Shown here: positions 34,978 to 43,625 of the stretch, in pieces
Numbering within the stretch: the stretch's first letter is position 1
Layout of the letters: each line of letters begins with the position of its first letter
Source of the DNA: Rhizobium bangladeshense
GTDB lineage: Bacteria; Pseudomonadota; Alphaproteobacteria; Rhizobiales; Rhizobiaceae
NCBI RefSeq assembly: GCF_001662075.1
Contig: NZ_LYPL01000012.1
Coordinates: 1-64,000, forward strand
Reading direction: 5' to 3'
DNA length: 64,000 nt
Notes under the pieces: model-generated
What the model was told of the DNA's origin: nothing
The model's database searches: none
The model's input: the letters and a program-made list of their open reading frames with translations, nothing else
Made by a program: the position numbers and the translations under genes

Positions 34978-36039
34978 ATGAAAATCTACAATATCGCGCT
35001 GATCGGATTTGGTGGCGTCAACCGTGCTTTGGCCGAGCTCATCGCGACGAAGAACCCGCTGTGGGAACGGGATCTTGGTTTTAGCCTGAACATCGTGGCC
35101 GTCAGCGATCTCTATCTCGGTTCGGTCATTTCACCGAACGGCCTGGACGCCAAGACTCTCGTCGAGGCGAACTTCGAAAAAGGCGGGTTCGGCGGGCTCT
35201 CGGGCGGCAGCGCGGAAGCCGACAACGAGACAATCATCAAGACGGCGCCTGCCGACATCATCGTAGAAGCGACATATACGAACCCCGCAGACGGCCAACC
35301 TGCGGTTTCGCACTGCCGCTGGGCCCTCAATTCCGGTAAGCACGTGGTCACCACAAACAAGGGGCCAGTCGCAATCGCCGCTCAGGAACTGAAGGCCCTT
35401 GCCGAAGCGAACGGCGTCCATTTCGAGTACGAGGGCTCGGTCATGAGCGGCACCCCCGTCATACGCATGGCAGAGAAGACCCTTGCCGGCGCAGAGGTGA
35501 AAGGGTTCGAAGGGATCCTCAACGGTACGTCGAACTTCGTCCTCGGCCGCATGGAAAACGGTCTCGACTTCGCCAGCGCTGTCGCGGAAGCACAGGCTCT
35601 CGGCTATGCCGAAGCCGATCCGACAGCCGACGTCGAAGGTTTGGACGTTCGCCTGAAGGTCGTGATCCTGGCGAACGAGTTGCTGGGAGCAAACCTCAAG
35701 CCCGAGGATGTCTCCTGCCACGGCATTTCAAAGCTTTCTCCGTCCGATATTCAAGCAGCGGCCAAGGCCAACGGCCGTTGGAAACTGATCGGATCGGCAG
35801 TTCGCAATGCAGACGGGACGATAAGCTGCAGCGTCGCGCCTAAACAGCTTCCGCTTGGGCATCCGCTCGCCGGCGTCAATGGCGCGACCAATGCAGTATC
35901 ACTGAACACAGAGCTGCTCGGCTCTGTCACAGTCACCGGCCCAGGCGCCGGGCGGATCGAAACCGCCTACGCTCTGCTGTCTGACATCGTGGCTATACAC
36001 AATGCCCCCTCGCCCAACTTCGCGAAGGAGGCTGCGTGA
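34978..36039 (+). CDS. hom: Homoserine dehydrogenase, short form without ACT domain
   Basis: A 353-residue NAD(P)-dependent homoserine dehydrogenase interconverting homoserine and aspartate semialdehyde. The Rossmann motif GFGGVNRAL starts at residue 9, TTNKGPVA near 120 and EGSVMSGTPVI near 150 form the active site, and ILNGTSNFVLGRM is the family signature. The C-terminal ACT domain of biosynthetic enzymes is missing, so there should be no threonine feedback control, as expected for a catabolic enzyme. GGAGGA precedes ATG 34978. It heads an operon ending in AspA and a ThrB-like protein. Confidence 0.9.
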   Translation: MKIYNIALIGFGGVNRALAELIATKNPLWERDLGFSLNIVAVSDLYLGSVISPNGLDAKTLVEANFEKGGFGGLSGGSAEADNETIIKTAPADIIVEATYTNPADGQPAVSHCRWALNSGKHVVTTNKGPVAIAAQELKALAEANGVHFEYEGSVMSGTPVIRMAEKTLAGAEVKGFEGILNGTSNFVLGRMENGLDFASAVAEAQALGYAEADPTADVEGLDVRLKVVILANELLGANLKPEDVSCHGISKLSPSDIQAAAKANGRWKLIGSAVRNADGTISCSVAPKQLPLGHPLAGVNGATNAVSLNTELLGSVTVTGPGAGRIETAYALLSDIVAIHNAPSPNFAKEAA

Positions 36040-37451
36040 TGCCCAGTCTAGCCTTGAAAACCCGCTGTTCCGACAAGATCATCGTCAATAATCCATTTGA
36101 TGGCAGCTTTGTCGGAGCGGTCCCCGAGACCAGCGCCGACCATGTCGGCCTGTTGCTGGAACGGGCCAGACGCGGCGCGCAGATCGCCCGGTCGCTCCCT
36201 CGCCACCAGCGCTCTGCAATTCTGGAAAAGGCCGCAGCGACCATCGAAGACCGCAAGGAGGAATTCGCGCTCCTGATCGTGCGGGAAGCGGGGAAGACAA
36301 TCGCCCAAGCCCGCAAGGAGGCGACACGTTGTGTCAATACGCTGAAACTCTCCGCGGAAGAGGCCAAGCGTAATGCCGGCGAGGTCATCCCCTTCGATGC
36401 CTATGCCGGATCGGAATCTCGTCAAGGCTGGTATACCCGAGAACCACTCGGCATCATCGCGGCGATCACGCCTTACAATGATCCGCTCAATCTCGTGGCG
36501 CACAAGCTGGGCCCCGCCATCGCCGGCGCCAATGCGGTACTCCTGAAGCCGTCGGAACTTACACCTCTCTCCGCCATCAAGCTGGTGGAGGTGTTGATAA
36601 AAAGCGGTTTGCCGGACGAGGTCATCACGGTCGCTGTCGGCGGCGCCGAGCTCGGCAAGGCGCTCGTTTCAGCAAAAGACGTTCGTATGATCTCCTTCAC
36701 GGGCGGTTTTGTCACTGGCGAGGCCATCGCAAAATCCGCCGGCATCAAGAAGCTGGCCATGGATCTCGGTGGCAATGCGCCGGTTATCGTGATGGAAAAC
36801 AGCGATGTTGACGCCGCCGTGGAGGATTGCGTGTCAGGTGCCTTCTGGGCGGCCGGCCAGAATTGCATCGGAACGCAGCGGATTCTGGTACAGCGCTCGA
36901 TCTATGAGCGGTTCAAGACCGGGTTCGTGGCTCAGACCGCCAAGATGAAGACCGGCGATCCGATGAACTCTGACACTGATATGGGCCCGATGATCTCCGA
37001 AAGGGCCGTGAACCGTGCCACCGCGATGGTGGAGAGAGCAATTGCTGCCGGCGCAACACTGCTTTGCGGTCACCAGCCAGCGGGCACCCTCTATCCGCCG
37101 ACCGTCCTGGAAAATGTGCCGGCGACTTGCGACGTATTGAACGACGAAGTCTTCGCCCCCGTCGTGATCTTGCAGCCGTTCGATGAGTTTGATGAGGCGA
37201 TACGGCTAGCGAACGAACCGGAATACAGCCTCCATGCCGGGATATTTACGAATGATCTTGCTAACGCCCTTGAAGCGGCCAAGCGGATCGATGCCGGGGG
37301 AATCATGATCAACCAATCGTCCGACTACCGCTTCGACGCAATGCCGTTTGGCGGATTCAAATACGGCAGCATGGGACGCGAAGGCGTTCGGTTTGCTTAT
37401 GAGGACATGACCCAGCCGAAGGTCGTCTGCATCAGGTCACTGCAACACTGA
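36039..37451 (+). CDS. Aldehyde dehydrogenase, candidate aspartate-semialdehyde oxidising enzyme
   Basis: A 470-residue aldehyde dehydrogenase of the lactaldehyde/phosphonoacetaldehyde-type branch. TPYNDPLN near 144, KPSELTPL at 170 and catalytic Cys276 in AAGQNCIGTQ are present. The position of the usual general base (ELGG) reads DLGG, Asp242, a conservative but notable change. GTG 36036 and ATG 36039 are both possible; GAAGGAGG upstream favours ATG. It overlaps the homoserine dehydrogenase stop by one base, so it is translationally coupled to it and probably oxidises aspartate semialdehyde to aspartate. Confidence 0.86.
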   Translation: MPSLALKTRCSDKIIVNNPFDGSFVGAVPETSADHVGLLLERARRGAQIARSLPRHQRSAILEKAAATIEDRKEEFALLIVREAGKTIAQARKEATRCVNTLKLSAEEAKRNAGEVIPFDAYAGSESRQGWYTREPLGIIAAITPYNDPLNLVAHKLGPAIAGANAVLLKPSELTPLSAIKLVEVLIKSGLPDEVITVAVGGAELGKALVSAKDVRMISFTGGFVTGEAIAKSAGIKKLAMDLGGNAPVIVMENSDVDAAVEDCVSGAFWAAGQNCIGTQRILVQRSIYERFKTGFVAQTAKMKTGDPMNSDTDMGPMISERAVNRATAMVERAIAAGATLLCGHQPAGTLYPPTVLENVPATCDVLNDEVFAPVVILQPFDEFDEAIRLANEPEYSLHAGIFTNDLANALEAAKRIDAGGIMINQSSDYRFDAMPFGGFKYGSMGREGVRFAYEDMTQPKVVCIRSLQH

Positions 37452-37501
37452 TCGGCGGCGCCGACGCCAGTCTGAACGTATCGTCGCTTTTGGAAGTCAA
37501 G

Positions 37502-38380
37502 ATGTTCAAAGGATCCATCACTGCGCTTGTCACCCCATTTGCCCATGGAAAAGTCGATGAGGCTGCACTTGGCGGGCTCATCGAATGGCAGATCGCCGAG
37601 GGCACGTCAGGGCTTGTTCCCTGCGGTACAACGGGGGAAAGCCCTACCCTCAGTCATGCCGAACACAAACGAGTCGTGGAAATCGCGATCGAGGTCACGA
37701 ATGGCCGCGTGCCGGTTATTGCCGGTGCCGGCTCCAACAGCACCGAGGAAGCGATCAGTTTCGTGCGGCACGCCCAGGAGGCCGGCGCGGAGGGTTTGCT
37801 GATTGTAGCACCCTACTACAATAAACCCACCCAGGAGGGGATCTATCAGCACTTTAAGGCGATCGATGCTGAAGCGACGGTTCCGATAATCGTGTACAAT
37901 GTTCCGGGCCGGAGCGTGGTCGATATTCAAGTCGAAACGCTTGCGCGCATTTTCAAAGATTGTCCGAACGTCCAGGGCGTCAAGGACGCGACAGGCAATC
38001 TCCTGCGCCCGTCGCTGGAGCGACTGGCCTGCGGCAACGCGTTCAATCTTCTCACCGGCGAAGATGGAACGGCGCTGGGTTACATGGCCCATGGTGGCCA
38101 CGGTTGCATCTCGGTGACCGCGAATGTTGCCCCCCGGCTGTGTGCAGACTTCCAGCGGGCATGCCTGGTAGGCGACTTCGCGACGGCACTCGCCCTTCAA
38201 GATCGCCTGATGCCTCTTCACCACGCGCTGTTTCTCGAGACCAGTCCGGCTGGCGTGAAATTCGCGCTGTCGCAACTTTCCAAGATTCGCGGAGACCTGC
38301 GCCTTCCTCTCGTAGAGGTGAGCCCGCCCGTTAAAGAGGCCATCGCTCATGCGATGCGCCACGCAGGAATTCTGGACTAG
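37502..38380 (+). CDS. dapA: 4-hydroxy-tetrahydrodipicolinate synthase family protein
   Basis: A 292-residue class I aldolase-fold enzyme. It has CGTTGESPTL (residues 41-50 region), the active-site tyrosine in VYNVPGRSV near 133, and the Schiff-base lysine in GVKDATGN near 161. DapA condenses aspartate semialdehyde with pyruvate. In this operon it could draw off aspartate semialdehyde to the lysine/diaminopimelate route, or act in reverse as a retro-aldolase on a related compound. ATG 37502 is chosen because it gives the standard MFKGSITALVTPF start; GGAAG lies just upstream. Confidence 0.9.
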   Translation: MFKGSITALVTPFAHGKVDEAALGGLIEWQIAEGTSGLVPCGTTGESPTLSHAEHKRVVEIAIEVTNGRVPVIAGAGSNSTEEAISFVRHAQEAGAEGLLIVAPYYNKPTQEGIYQHFKAIDAEATVPIIVYNVPGRSVVDIQVETLARIFKDCPNVQGVKDATGNLLRPSLERLACGNAFNLLTGEDGTALGYMAHGGHGCISVTANVAPRLCADFQRACLVGDFATALALQDRLMPLHHALFLETSPAGVKFALSQLSKIRGDLRLPLVEVSPPVKEAIAHAMRHAGILD

Positions 38381-38389
38381 GAGCGGAGC

Positions 38390-39787
38390 ATGGCGATTGC
38401 ACGCATAGAGGCCGATTTGATCGGCGCCCTTCCTATCCCTGGTGACGTTCTGTACGGCATCCATACGCGTCGGGCTGAGCTTAATTTCGCAGTTTCGGGC
38501 TTTCGCCTGAAAGACTTCCCCGAACTCGTTCAATCTATGGCTATGGTCAAGAAGGCGGCAGCATGCGCAAACGCCGACCTTGGGCTTCTTCCGGCGGAAA
38601 AGGCATCTGCGATCTGCGAGGCTTGCGATGATCTCATCGAGTTGAAGTGCGTTGATGAGAACTTCCCTGTCGATATGATGCAGGGCGGCGCGGGCACCTC
38701 CACCAACATGAACCTGAATGAGGTTGTCGCCAACCTGGCGCTAGTAAAGCTTGGGGCGAATGTCGGTGACTACGACAAGATTCATCCAAATGACGATGTG
38801 AACCTTTCGCAATCAACGAACGATGTCTATCCGACCGCACTGCGCCTCACCATTCTTCGCGCTTGCGAAGGGCTTATTGGGGCCCAGGTGGGCCTACGCG
38901 ATTCGTTCCGTGCGAAGGCGCGTGAGTATGCGACTGCGCTGAAGGTTGGCCGAACCCAATTGCAGGATGCGGTCCCAATGACAGCAGGACAGGAATTTGA
39001 TGCTTTCGCCGAACTGATCGACGAAGATATCAACCAGCTGCAGTCCGTTTCCAGGCTCTTGCACGAGGTTAATCTCGGTGGATCTGCGATTGGAACCTCC
39101 ATCAACGTCCCGCGCGGCTTTCCCGGCGCGGCTTGCACCCATCTCACTCAGATTTCCGGTATTCGGCTGGTCCCCGCGCGAAATTATATCGAAGCGACAT
39201 CCGACACCGGCGGCTTCGTTTCGTTCTCCAGCGTTCTCAAGCGAATTGCCGTGAAGCTGACAAAAGTCTGCAATGATCTGCGACTCTTGAGCAGTGGACC
39301 TAGGGGCGGCCTGGGTGAAATCCGACTTCCGCCCGTGCAGGCCGGGTCTTCAATCATGCCCGGGAAAGTCAATGCCGTCATTCCGGAAATGATGAACCAG
39401 ATCGGGTTTCAGGTCATCGGGAATGATCTCACTGTTACACTGGCCGCAAGCGCCGGGCAGTTGCAGCTCAATGCGATGGAGCCGGTGATCATCCTCAACA
39501 TCCTTCAATCCATGCGGATGTTGACGCGGGGAATGGAAATTTTTAAGCAGCGATGCGTCGACGGGATTGAAGTTGATATCGACCGGTGCAAGGACCTCCT
39601 CGATCGGTCTCTCGTCCTTGCGACGCCGTTGGCGATGCTTATCGGGTACAGCGAGGCAGCGCATCTTTCCAAGAAGGCCCTGGCCGAGAAGCGAGGGCTG
39701 CGGCAGGTCGTGGAAGAGGAAGGCCTCTTGGCGCCCAGCCAAATTGAAGAGCTGTTTGAAGGCAGCGCGCAGTTCGCAAACTTCTGA
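38390..39787 (+). CDS. aspA: Aspartate ammonia-lyase
   Basis: A 465-residue member of the aspartase/fumarase superfamily. The signature loop GSSIMPGKVN near residue 320 and the substrate-binding GGAGTSTNMNLNEV and HPNDDVNLSQSTND blocks are intact, favouring aspartase. It converts aspartate to fumarate and ammonia, feeding the TCA cycle. GGAG precedes ATG 38390, nine bases after the DapA stop. With Hom and the adjacent aldehyde dehydrogenase it completes a route from homoserine to fumarate. Confidence 0.92.
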   Translation: MAIARIEADLIGALPIPGDVLYGIHTRRAELNFAVSGFRLKDFPELVQSMAMVKKAAACANADLGLLPAEKASAICEACDDLIELKCVDENFPVDMMQGGAGTSTNMNLNEVVANLALVKLGANVGDYDKIHPNDDVNLSQSTNDVYPTALRLTILRACEGLIGAQVGLRDSFRAKAREYATALKVGRTQLQDAVPMTAGQEFDAFAELIDEDINQLQSVSRLLHEVNLGGSAIGTSINVPRGFPGAACTHLTQISGIRLVPARNYIEATSDTGGFVSFSSVLKRIAVKLTKVCNDLRLLSSGPRGGLGEIRLPPVQAGSSIMPGKVNAVIPEMMNQIGFQVIGNDLTVTLAASAGQLQLNAMEPVIILNILQSMRMLTRGMEIFKQRCVDGIEVDIDRCKDLLDRSLVLATPLAMLIGYSEAAHLSKKALAEKRGLRQVVEEEGLLAPSQIEELFEGSAQFANF

Positions 39788-39817
39788 TGAGTTATTGGCC
39801 GGATAAGGGGTGGGAAA

Positions 39818-40603
39818 ATGGCTGTCTTTACCGAGCTTTCTGACGAAGACCGCCAACTCATTAGCGCAGCCTACGGCTTTACGTCGCTTCTGTCAGTGAT
39901 AGGGATTGCGGACGGCGACTCCGAGACGACCTACCTGTTTCGAACCAGGCAAGGCGAATACATCATTACGCTTTTTGAGAACGGGGCCCAGCCTTTAGAT
40001 CTTGAAAGGGCTTTCGAGACGATGGAGGCGCTTTATCAAAATGGCGTCCCCTGCCCGAAACCGCTGCGCACTGTCGACGGCGACGCCACGTCGCTGGCCG
40101 CAGGTCGACTGGTTGCCGCTGTCAGCTTCGTACCAGGCGCCTCCCCCGCGTTTGCAGGCCCGGCAAAATGCCTGAGCCTGGGTCGTGTGATGGCTCGAAT
40201 CCACGCCATCTTGGAACGAAAGACGAAGTGCACATCAACGGATCTTCGCACTGGGGCAATTCACGGCGCATTGATCCGGGAGAACGTCTTTTTCCTCGGA
40301 GATGAAGTCAGCGGCGTCATCAACTTCAGGCTGCGGCACGAGGATGCATTTGTGTCGGAGCTTGCTGATGTGCTTGTCGGTTGGGCGGGGGAAACCAACG
40401 GGGAACTGAACGATGAGCGGGCGCGAGCGCTACTGCAGGGTTACCAGCAAGTCCGATGCCTGACGAATGCTGAAAAGCAAGCGCTACCAGGTTTCATAAT
40501 GGCTTCGACATCGAAGCGATTTGCGAGCCGGAAGGAAAGAGCCTTACTACCGGAGATCGCCGTGTTAGCTTATCGGTCGGTAACGCCCGAGATTCTAGCT
40601 TAG
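39818..40603 (+). CDS. ThrB-like (homoserine kinase II fold) protein, predicted pseudokinase
   Basis: A 261-residue protein whose N-terminus (MAVFTELSDED, IADGDSETTYLF, YIITLFENG) and IHGALIRENVFFLGDEVSGVIN segment align with APH-fold homoserine kinase ThrB. The catalytic Asp of the H-x-D-x4-N loop is Ala151 (His149 and Asn156 remain), and the metal-binding Asp of the IDF motif is Asn169. About 60 residues normally present before the catalytic loop are missing; family length is about 320. It is therefore probably inactive as a kinase. It lies in a homoserine-degrading operon and could bind homoserine as a sensor or simply be decaying. The frame is open and has an AAGGGG site. Confidence 0.8.
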   Translation: MAVFTELSDEDRQLISAAYGFTSLLSVIGIADGDSETTYLFRTRQGEYIITLFENGAQPLDLERAFETMEALYQNGVPCPKPLRTVDGDATSLAAGRLVAAVSFVPGASPAFAGPAKCLSLGRVMARIHAILERKTKCTSTDLRTGAIHGALIRENVFFLGDEVSGVINFRLRHEDAFVSELADVLVGWAGETNGELNDERARALLQGYQQVRCLTNAEKQALPGFIMASTSKRFASRKERALLPEIAVLAYRSVTPEILA

Positions 40604-40621
40604 CGAGCCGGACCAAGTGCC

Positions 40622-41065
40622 ATGAAATATCTCCTCGATCGGACAGACGAACAGATACTTGCCGAATTGAAGACGAATGCCCGAATGTCGCATGCGGAAT
40701 TGTCGGCGAAGGTGAACCTTTCTCGCAATGCCGTGCGGGTGCGGATCGAGCGACTCGAGCGAGAAGGTTTTATCAAGGGATATACGATCGTCACCGGCGA
40801 TGGAGGGAATAGCCAGCACGTCACAACCGCACTGATTTTCGTTTATCGTCACGATCGCATGAGGGGCGGCGACGTCATTCAGGCGCTACGGAAGATTCCG
40901 GAAGTCGTGGCTTGCGACGTTATGACCGGTGATTTCGATCTTCTCGTGAGGGTCGAGTCACAGGAGGCCGACCGCATCCGGCAGATTTGGCAGCTGATTG
41001 CCGAGATGCCCGGCGTGCGCGATACACTGACGGCATTCGCTCTCTCATCAGTCATCCGGAAGTAA
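40622..41065 (+). CDS. Lrp/AsnC-family regulator, copy 3
   Basis: A 147-residue Lrp/AsnC regulator, more distant from the other two. The helix-turn-helix is LDRTDEQILAELKTNARMSHAEL...LSRNAVRVRIERLE, and the RAM domain has VMTGDFDLLVRV. It is 18 bp after the ThrB-like gene and closes the homoserine operon, so it is the natural local sensor, perhaps of aspartate or homoserine. Confidence 0.88.
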   Translation: MKYLLDRTDEQILAELKTNARMSHAELSAKVNLSRNAVRVRIERLEREGFIKGYTIVTGDGGNSQHVTTALIFVYRHDRMRGGDVIQALRKIPEVVACDVMTGDFDLLVRVESQEADRIRQIWQLIAEMPGVRDTLTAFALSSVIRK

Positions 41066-41094
41066 GTCCGGTGTGATCGGTTCGGGCGGTCAAG

Positions 41095-41331
41095 TCAGCG
41101 CAATGATCCCGGCGCGTAAAATTGATTGCTGAGGCAAGCGCCTCCTGCACGAGTGCCCGCGACATCGTCGCCATAGCTTCGCGCTGCCACGATCCCAGGA
41201 AGTTGGTCATTCGGGAGGGCAGCTGGCCGAGCTGCGTTCACAAGCTCGTGCAGCAAGTGACGGCGCTCTGAAATCGTTCCCCGTCGGTCGTCAAGCTGAC
41301 CTGTTCTTGCCGATCCTATGTCCGAGGCCAC
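41095..41331 (-). pseudogene. Possible remnant of a ROK-family repressor C-terminus
   Basis: In the 392-bp gap between 41066 and 41457, a 78-codon minus-strand frame reads NAARPAALPNDQLPGIVAA and then SYGDDVAGTRAGGACL, which resembles the C-terminal end of NagC/XylR (ROK) regulators. No upstream ROK kinase-fold or helix-turn-helix sequence is present. This identification rests on general resemblance only. The rest of the gap shows nothing recognisable. Confidence 0.25.
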
Positions 41332-41457
41332 AAGCTTGGCGCTGGAGTTTGCGTCGTCCCGCTGTCTACGGCGGAGAACAGACGTTTCCCCGCCGCTTTA
41401 TGGCTCATGTTTGTCCAGGCCGATCCGTTATGCGCACGCAGCCGAAGCGGCGGCTGG

Positions 41458-41811
41458 TTACGTGACGGTAACGTAGATTTTCCGGACGGTTTCCACGGTC
41501 CGCCACGTGCCGATGAATCCGGGTTTCATCACGAAACTATCGCCTGCTTTGTAGCTAACCGGTTCGCCGCCGTCCGGGGTGATTTCCACGACGCCTTCAA
41601 GGATGTGGCAGAATTCGAATGTCTCGCCCTTGACGGAGCGGGTCAGGCCAGGCGTCGCTTCCCAGACGCCGGTGTGTATCATCTCGTCTCGCGCCACGTC
41701 CTGGGGCCAGGTCTTGAACGAGGGGTCGCCGGAGATCAGGCGTTCCGGGCCGGGCTTGGATTCACGCGGTGTTTCGGTGCTGTGGGGTACGATGGTCTTG
41801 AGGAGGGACAT
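41458..41811 (-). CDS. Small cupin-domain protein (DUF861-like), copy 2
   Basis: A 117-residue cupin clearly paralogous to the one at 32657-33010: MSLLKTI start, KGETFEFCHILEGVVEI, YKAGDSFVMKPGFIGTW and the RKIYVTVT end. The same substitution of the histidine pair in the first motif (FEFCH) is present in both, so a shared non-canonical site is likely. AAGGAG precedes ATG 41811. It follows the broken 2-hydroxyacid dehydrogenase on the same strand by 29 bp. Confidence 0.8.
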   Translation of the reverse strand: MSLLKTIVPHSTETPRESKPGPERLISGDPSFKTWPQDVARDEMIHTGVWEATPGLTRSVKGETFEFCHILEGVVEITPDGGEPVSYKAGDSFVMKPGFIGTWRTVETVRKIYVTVT

Positions 41812-41840
41812 GTTTTCTCCTTGCTCTCCTGGTTGCAGCT

Positions 41841-42622
41841 TCAATAACCGCGGTCGCGATCGACGAGGCCGATCGGCTCGAAACCGTCGCGATGGCGTTT
41901 GATGTTGTCGATGACGGCGGGGGGGCCGCTGTCTCTGGTTGCGTGACGCTTGCAATTTGCGGCGTCAAAATGATCTTCGGGTGTCCCCAGAACCCATGCC
42001 CGGCGGGCAAGGGCTCAGGTTCGGTGACGTCGATGACCGCGCCCGACAGGTGCCCCTCATCGAGAGCCGCAATGAGCGCGTCGTGATCCAGTTGCGCGCC
42101 GCGCCCCACATGGACGAGCGCCGCCCCTGCTGGAAGGCTCGCGAAGAGGCTGGCATCGAGTAGTCCATGCGTCTCTTGCGTAAGCGGCAGGAGACAGATC
42201 AAGATGTCGGTGCGCGCCAGAAACGGCGTGAGCCCGTCCGGGCCATGATAGCAGTCAACACCATCCACCTGTCGTTCCGAGCGGCTCCAGGCAGCAAGCG
42301 GAAAGCCGAAGGGTTTCAGCCGCTCGATGACGGCCCGGGCGAGCATTCCGAGGCCGAGGATACCGATCCGCTGCTGGGCTGCTTGGCGCACGGGAAGTGG
42401 AAGCCAGGCGGCATCGGCCTGTTGGCCAATATAGGTCTTCAACTTCCGGTGCAGGACGACAAGCGTCACATATTCCTGCATCATCCGAACGATGCCTTCC
42501 TCGACCATGCGGACGAGCATGACGTCCATCACTGAGGTACGTTCTGCCGGTCTCTGGGCGCCAACCGCGCAGGCGCGCCCCCGGCCCCTCAAGTTCACCA
42601 GAACGTCCATCTCCGAATCCAT
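41841..42622 (-). pseudogene. Broken D-2-hydroxyacid dehydrogenase (GhrA-like)
   Basis: A glyoxylate/hydroxypyruvate-reductase-A-like NAD-dependent dehydrogenase. The core is intact: ILGLGMLARAV nucleotide-binding motif, WSRSERQVDGV, LICLLPLT, the catalytic-arginine region VHVGRGAQLD and IDVTEPEPLP. Near the C-terminus a run of seven G (plus strand 41919-41925) throws the frame off after TQPETAA; in the other frame AVIDNIKRHRDGF to LVDRDRGY and a stop at 41841 follow. The N-terminal domain is also lost or scrambled before residue 30. It is best called a pseudogene, although the homopolymer step could be a sequencing error or phase variation. Confidence 0.75.
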
Positions 42623-42640
42623 CCCACAGTCGAATTACAT

Positions 42641-42690
42641 TGCCGCCGGGCCATAAAGATGGCAATTAATGCGCAGTGAATATCCGCTTC
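42641..42690 (-). promoter_or_regulatory. Conserved 50-bp regulatory element, copy 2 (LysR-type candidate)
   Basis: Reverse complement of this segment aligns without gaps to 12121-12170; the identical 18-base core is at 42654-42671. It lies between the LysR gene (start 42703, plus) and the dehydrogenase/cupin operon (minus), the typical place for a LysR binding site. In both copies the core reads in the same direction relative to the metabolic operon it precedes. Confidence 0.55.
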
Positions 42691-42702
42691 AGGTGTGGAT
42701 TA

Positions 42703-43617
42703 ATGCTGACCTCCGATGATCTCGCCTTCTTTTCGGTTCTCACAAGCTCGAACTCTCTCGCGGAAAGCGCGAGAAAGCTGAACGTGACGCCTCCGGCGGT
42801 CACCCAGCGCCTGCGCGCGCTTGAAGAGAAAGCCGGCGTAAGATTGATTGACCGGTCCGGACGTCGCTTGCGCCTCACCGAAGAGGGCTCGTTGGTCGCT
42901 TCCCATAGCGTTATCGTCAGCGATGCCATAGATTCGCTCGCGGAAGCATTGGCGGATCGAAGGGGCGTGGTTCGCGGGCACCTCAGGGTCGCAGCACCTC
43001 ATGGATTTGGAAGGATCCACGTAGCGCCGGTCGTGGAGGCGTTTGCTCGGGAGCACGGCAATGCCACCGCTACCCTGCAACTATCCGACCATCCCTCCGC
43101 TCTACTCGTTGAAAGCTATGAAGTCGTTGTTCACATCGGGGCATCCGCGCATCTGGACCAGGTCGTGACGACACTTGCGCCGAACAACCGAATTCTGTGC
43201 GCGAGTCCAAAATACCTCGCGTCGGCTCCGCCCATTTCTACCCCCGCCGAACTTGCGCGGCATCGGTGTCTTGTCGTTCGCGAGAACGAGGAGGATGTAA
43301 CGCTCTGGCGCTTCAGTGGATCACGGCAGGAAAGTGCGACAGTGCGCGTTAACCCCATCATGTCGAGCAACGATGGTGCCGTCATTCGTGATTGGGCGTT
43401 GGCTGGTCAGGGCATCATGATGCGGTCCGAATGGGCCGTCGCTGAAGACCTCGCCGATGGTCGGCTGAGGCAGGTACTTCCCAACTGGAAGCTGCCGCCG
43501 GCCGATATCGTCGCGATCCTCGGATCGCGGCACGGACGAAGCGCGAGGACTGCGGCTTTCCTGACGATGCTTCGTCAGTCGCTGAAACCACTTCCCTGGA
43601 GAGCCGACCATCGATAG
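42703..43617 (+). CDS. LysR-family transcriptional regulator
   Basis: A 304-residue LysR regulator. The helix-turn-helix spans LAFFSVLTSSNSLAESARKLNVTPPAVTQRLRALEE (residues 6-41), and the effector domain begins near RGHLRVAAPHGFGRIHVAP at about 85. ATG 42703 is preferred over GTG 42676 because it gives the usual N-terminus and AGG lies upstream. It is divergent from the broken 2-hydroxyacid dehydrogenase and probably binds the element at 42641-42690; its twin at 12121-12170 suggests that it also controls the threonine-aldolase operon. Confidence 0.88.
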   Translation: MLTSDDLAFFSVLTSSNSLAESARKLNVTPPAVTQRLRALEEKAGVRLIDRSGRRLRLTEEGSLVASHSVIVSDAIDSLAEALADRRGVVRGHLRVAAPHGFGRIHVAPVVEAFAREHGNATATLQLSDHPSALLVESYEVVVHIGASAHLDQVVTTLAPNNRILCASPKYLASAPPISTPAELARHRCLVVRENEEDVTLWRFSGSRQESATVRVNPIMSSNDGAVIRDWALAGQGIMMRSEWAVAEDLADGRLRQVLPNWKLPPADIVAILGSRHGRSARTAAFLTMLRQSLKPLPWRADHR

Positions 43618-43625
43618 GCGTGCGG

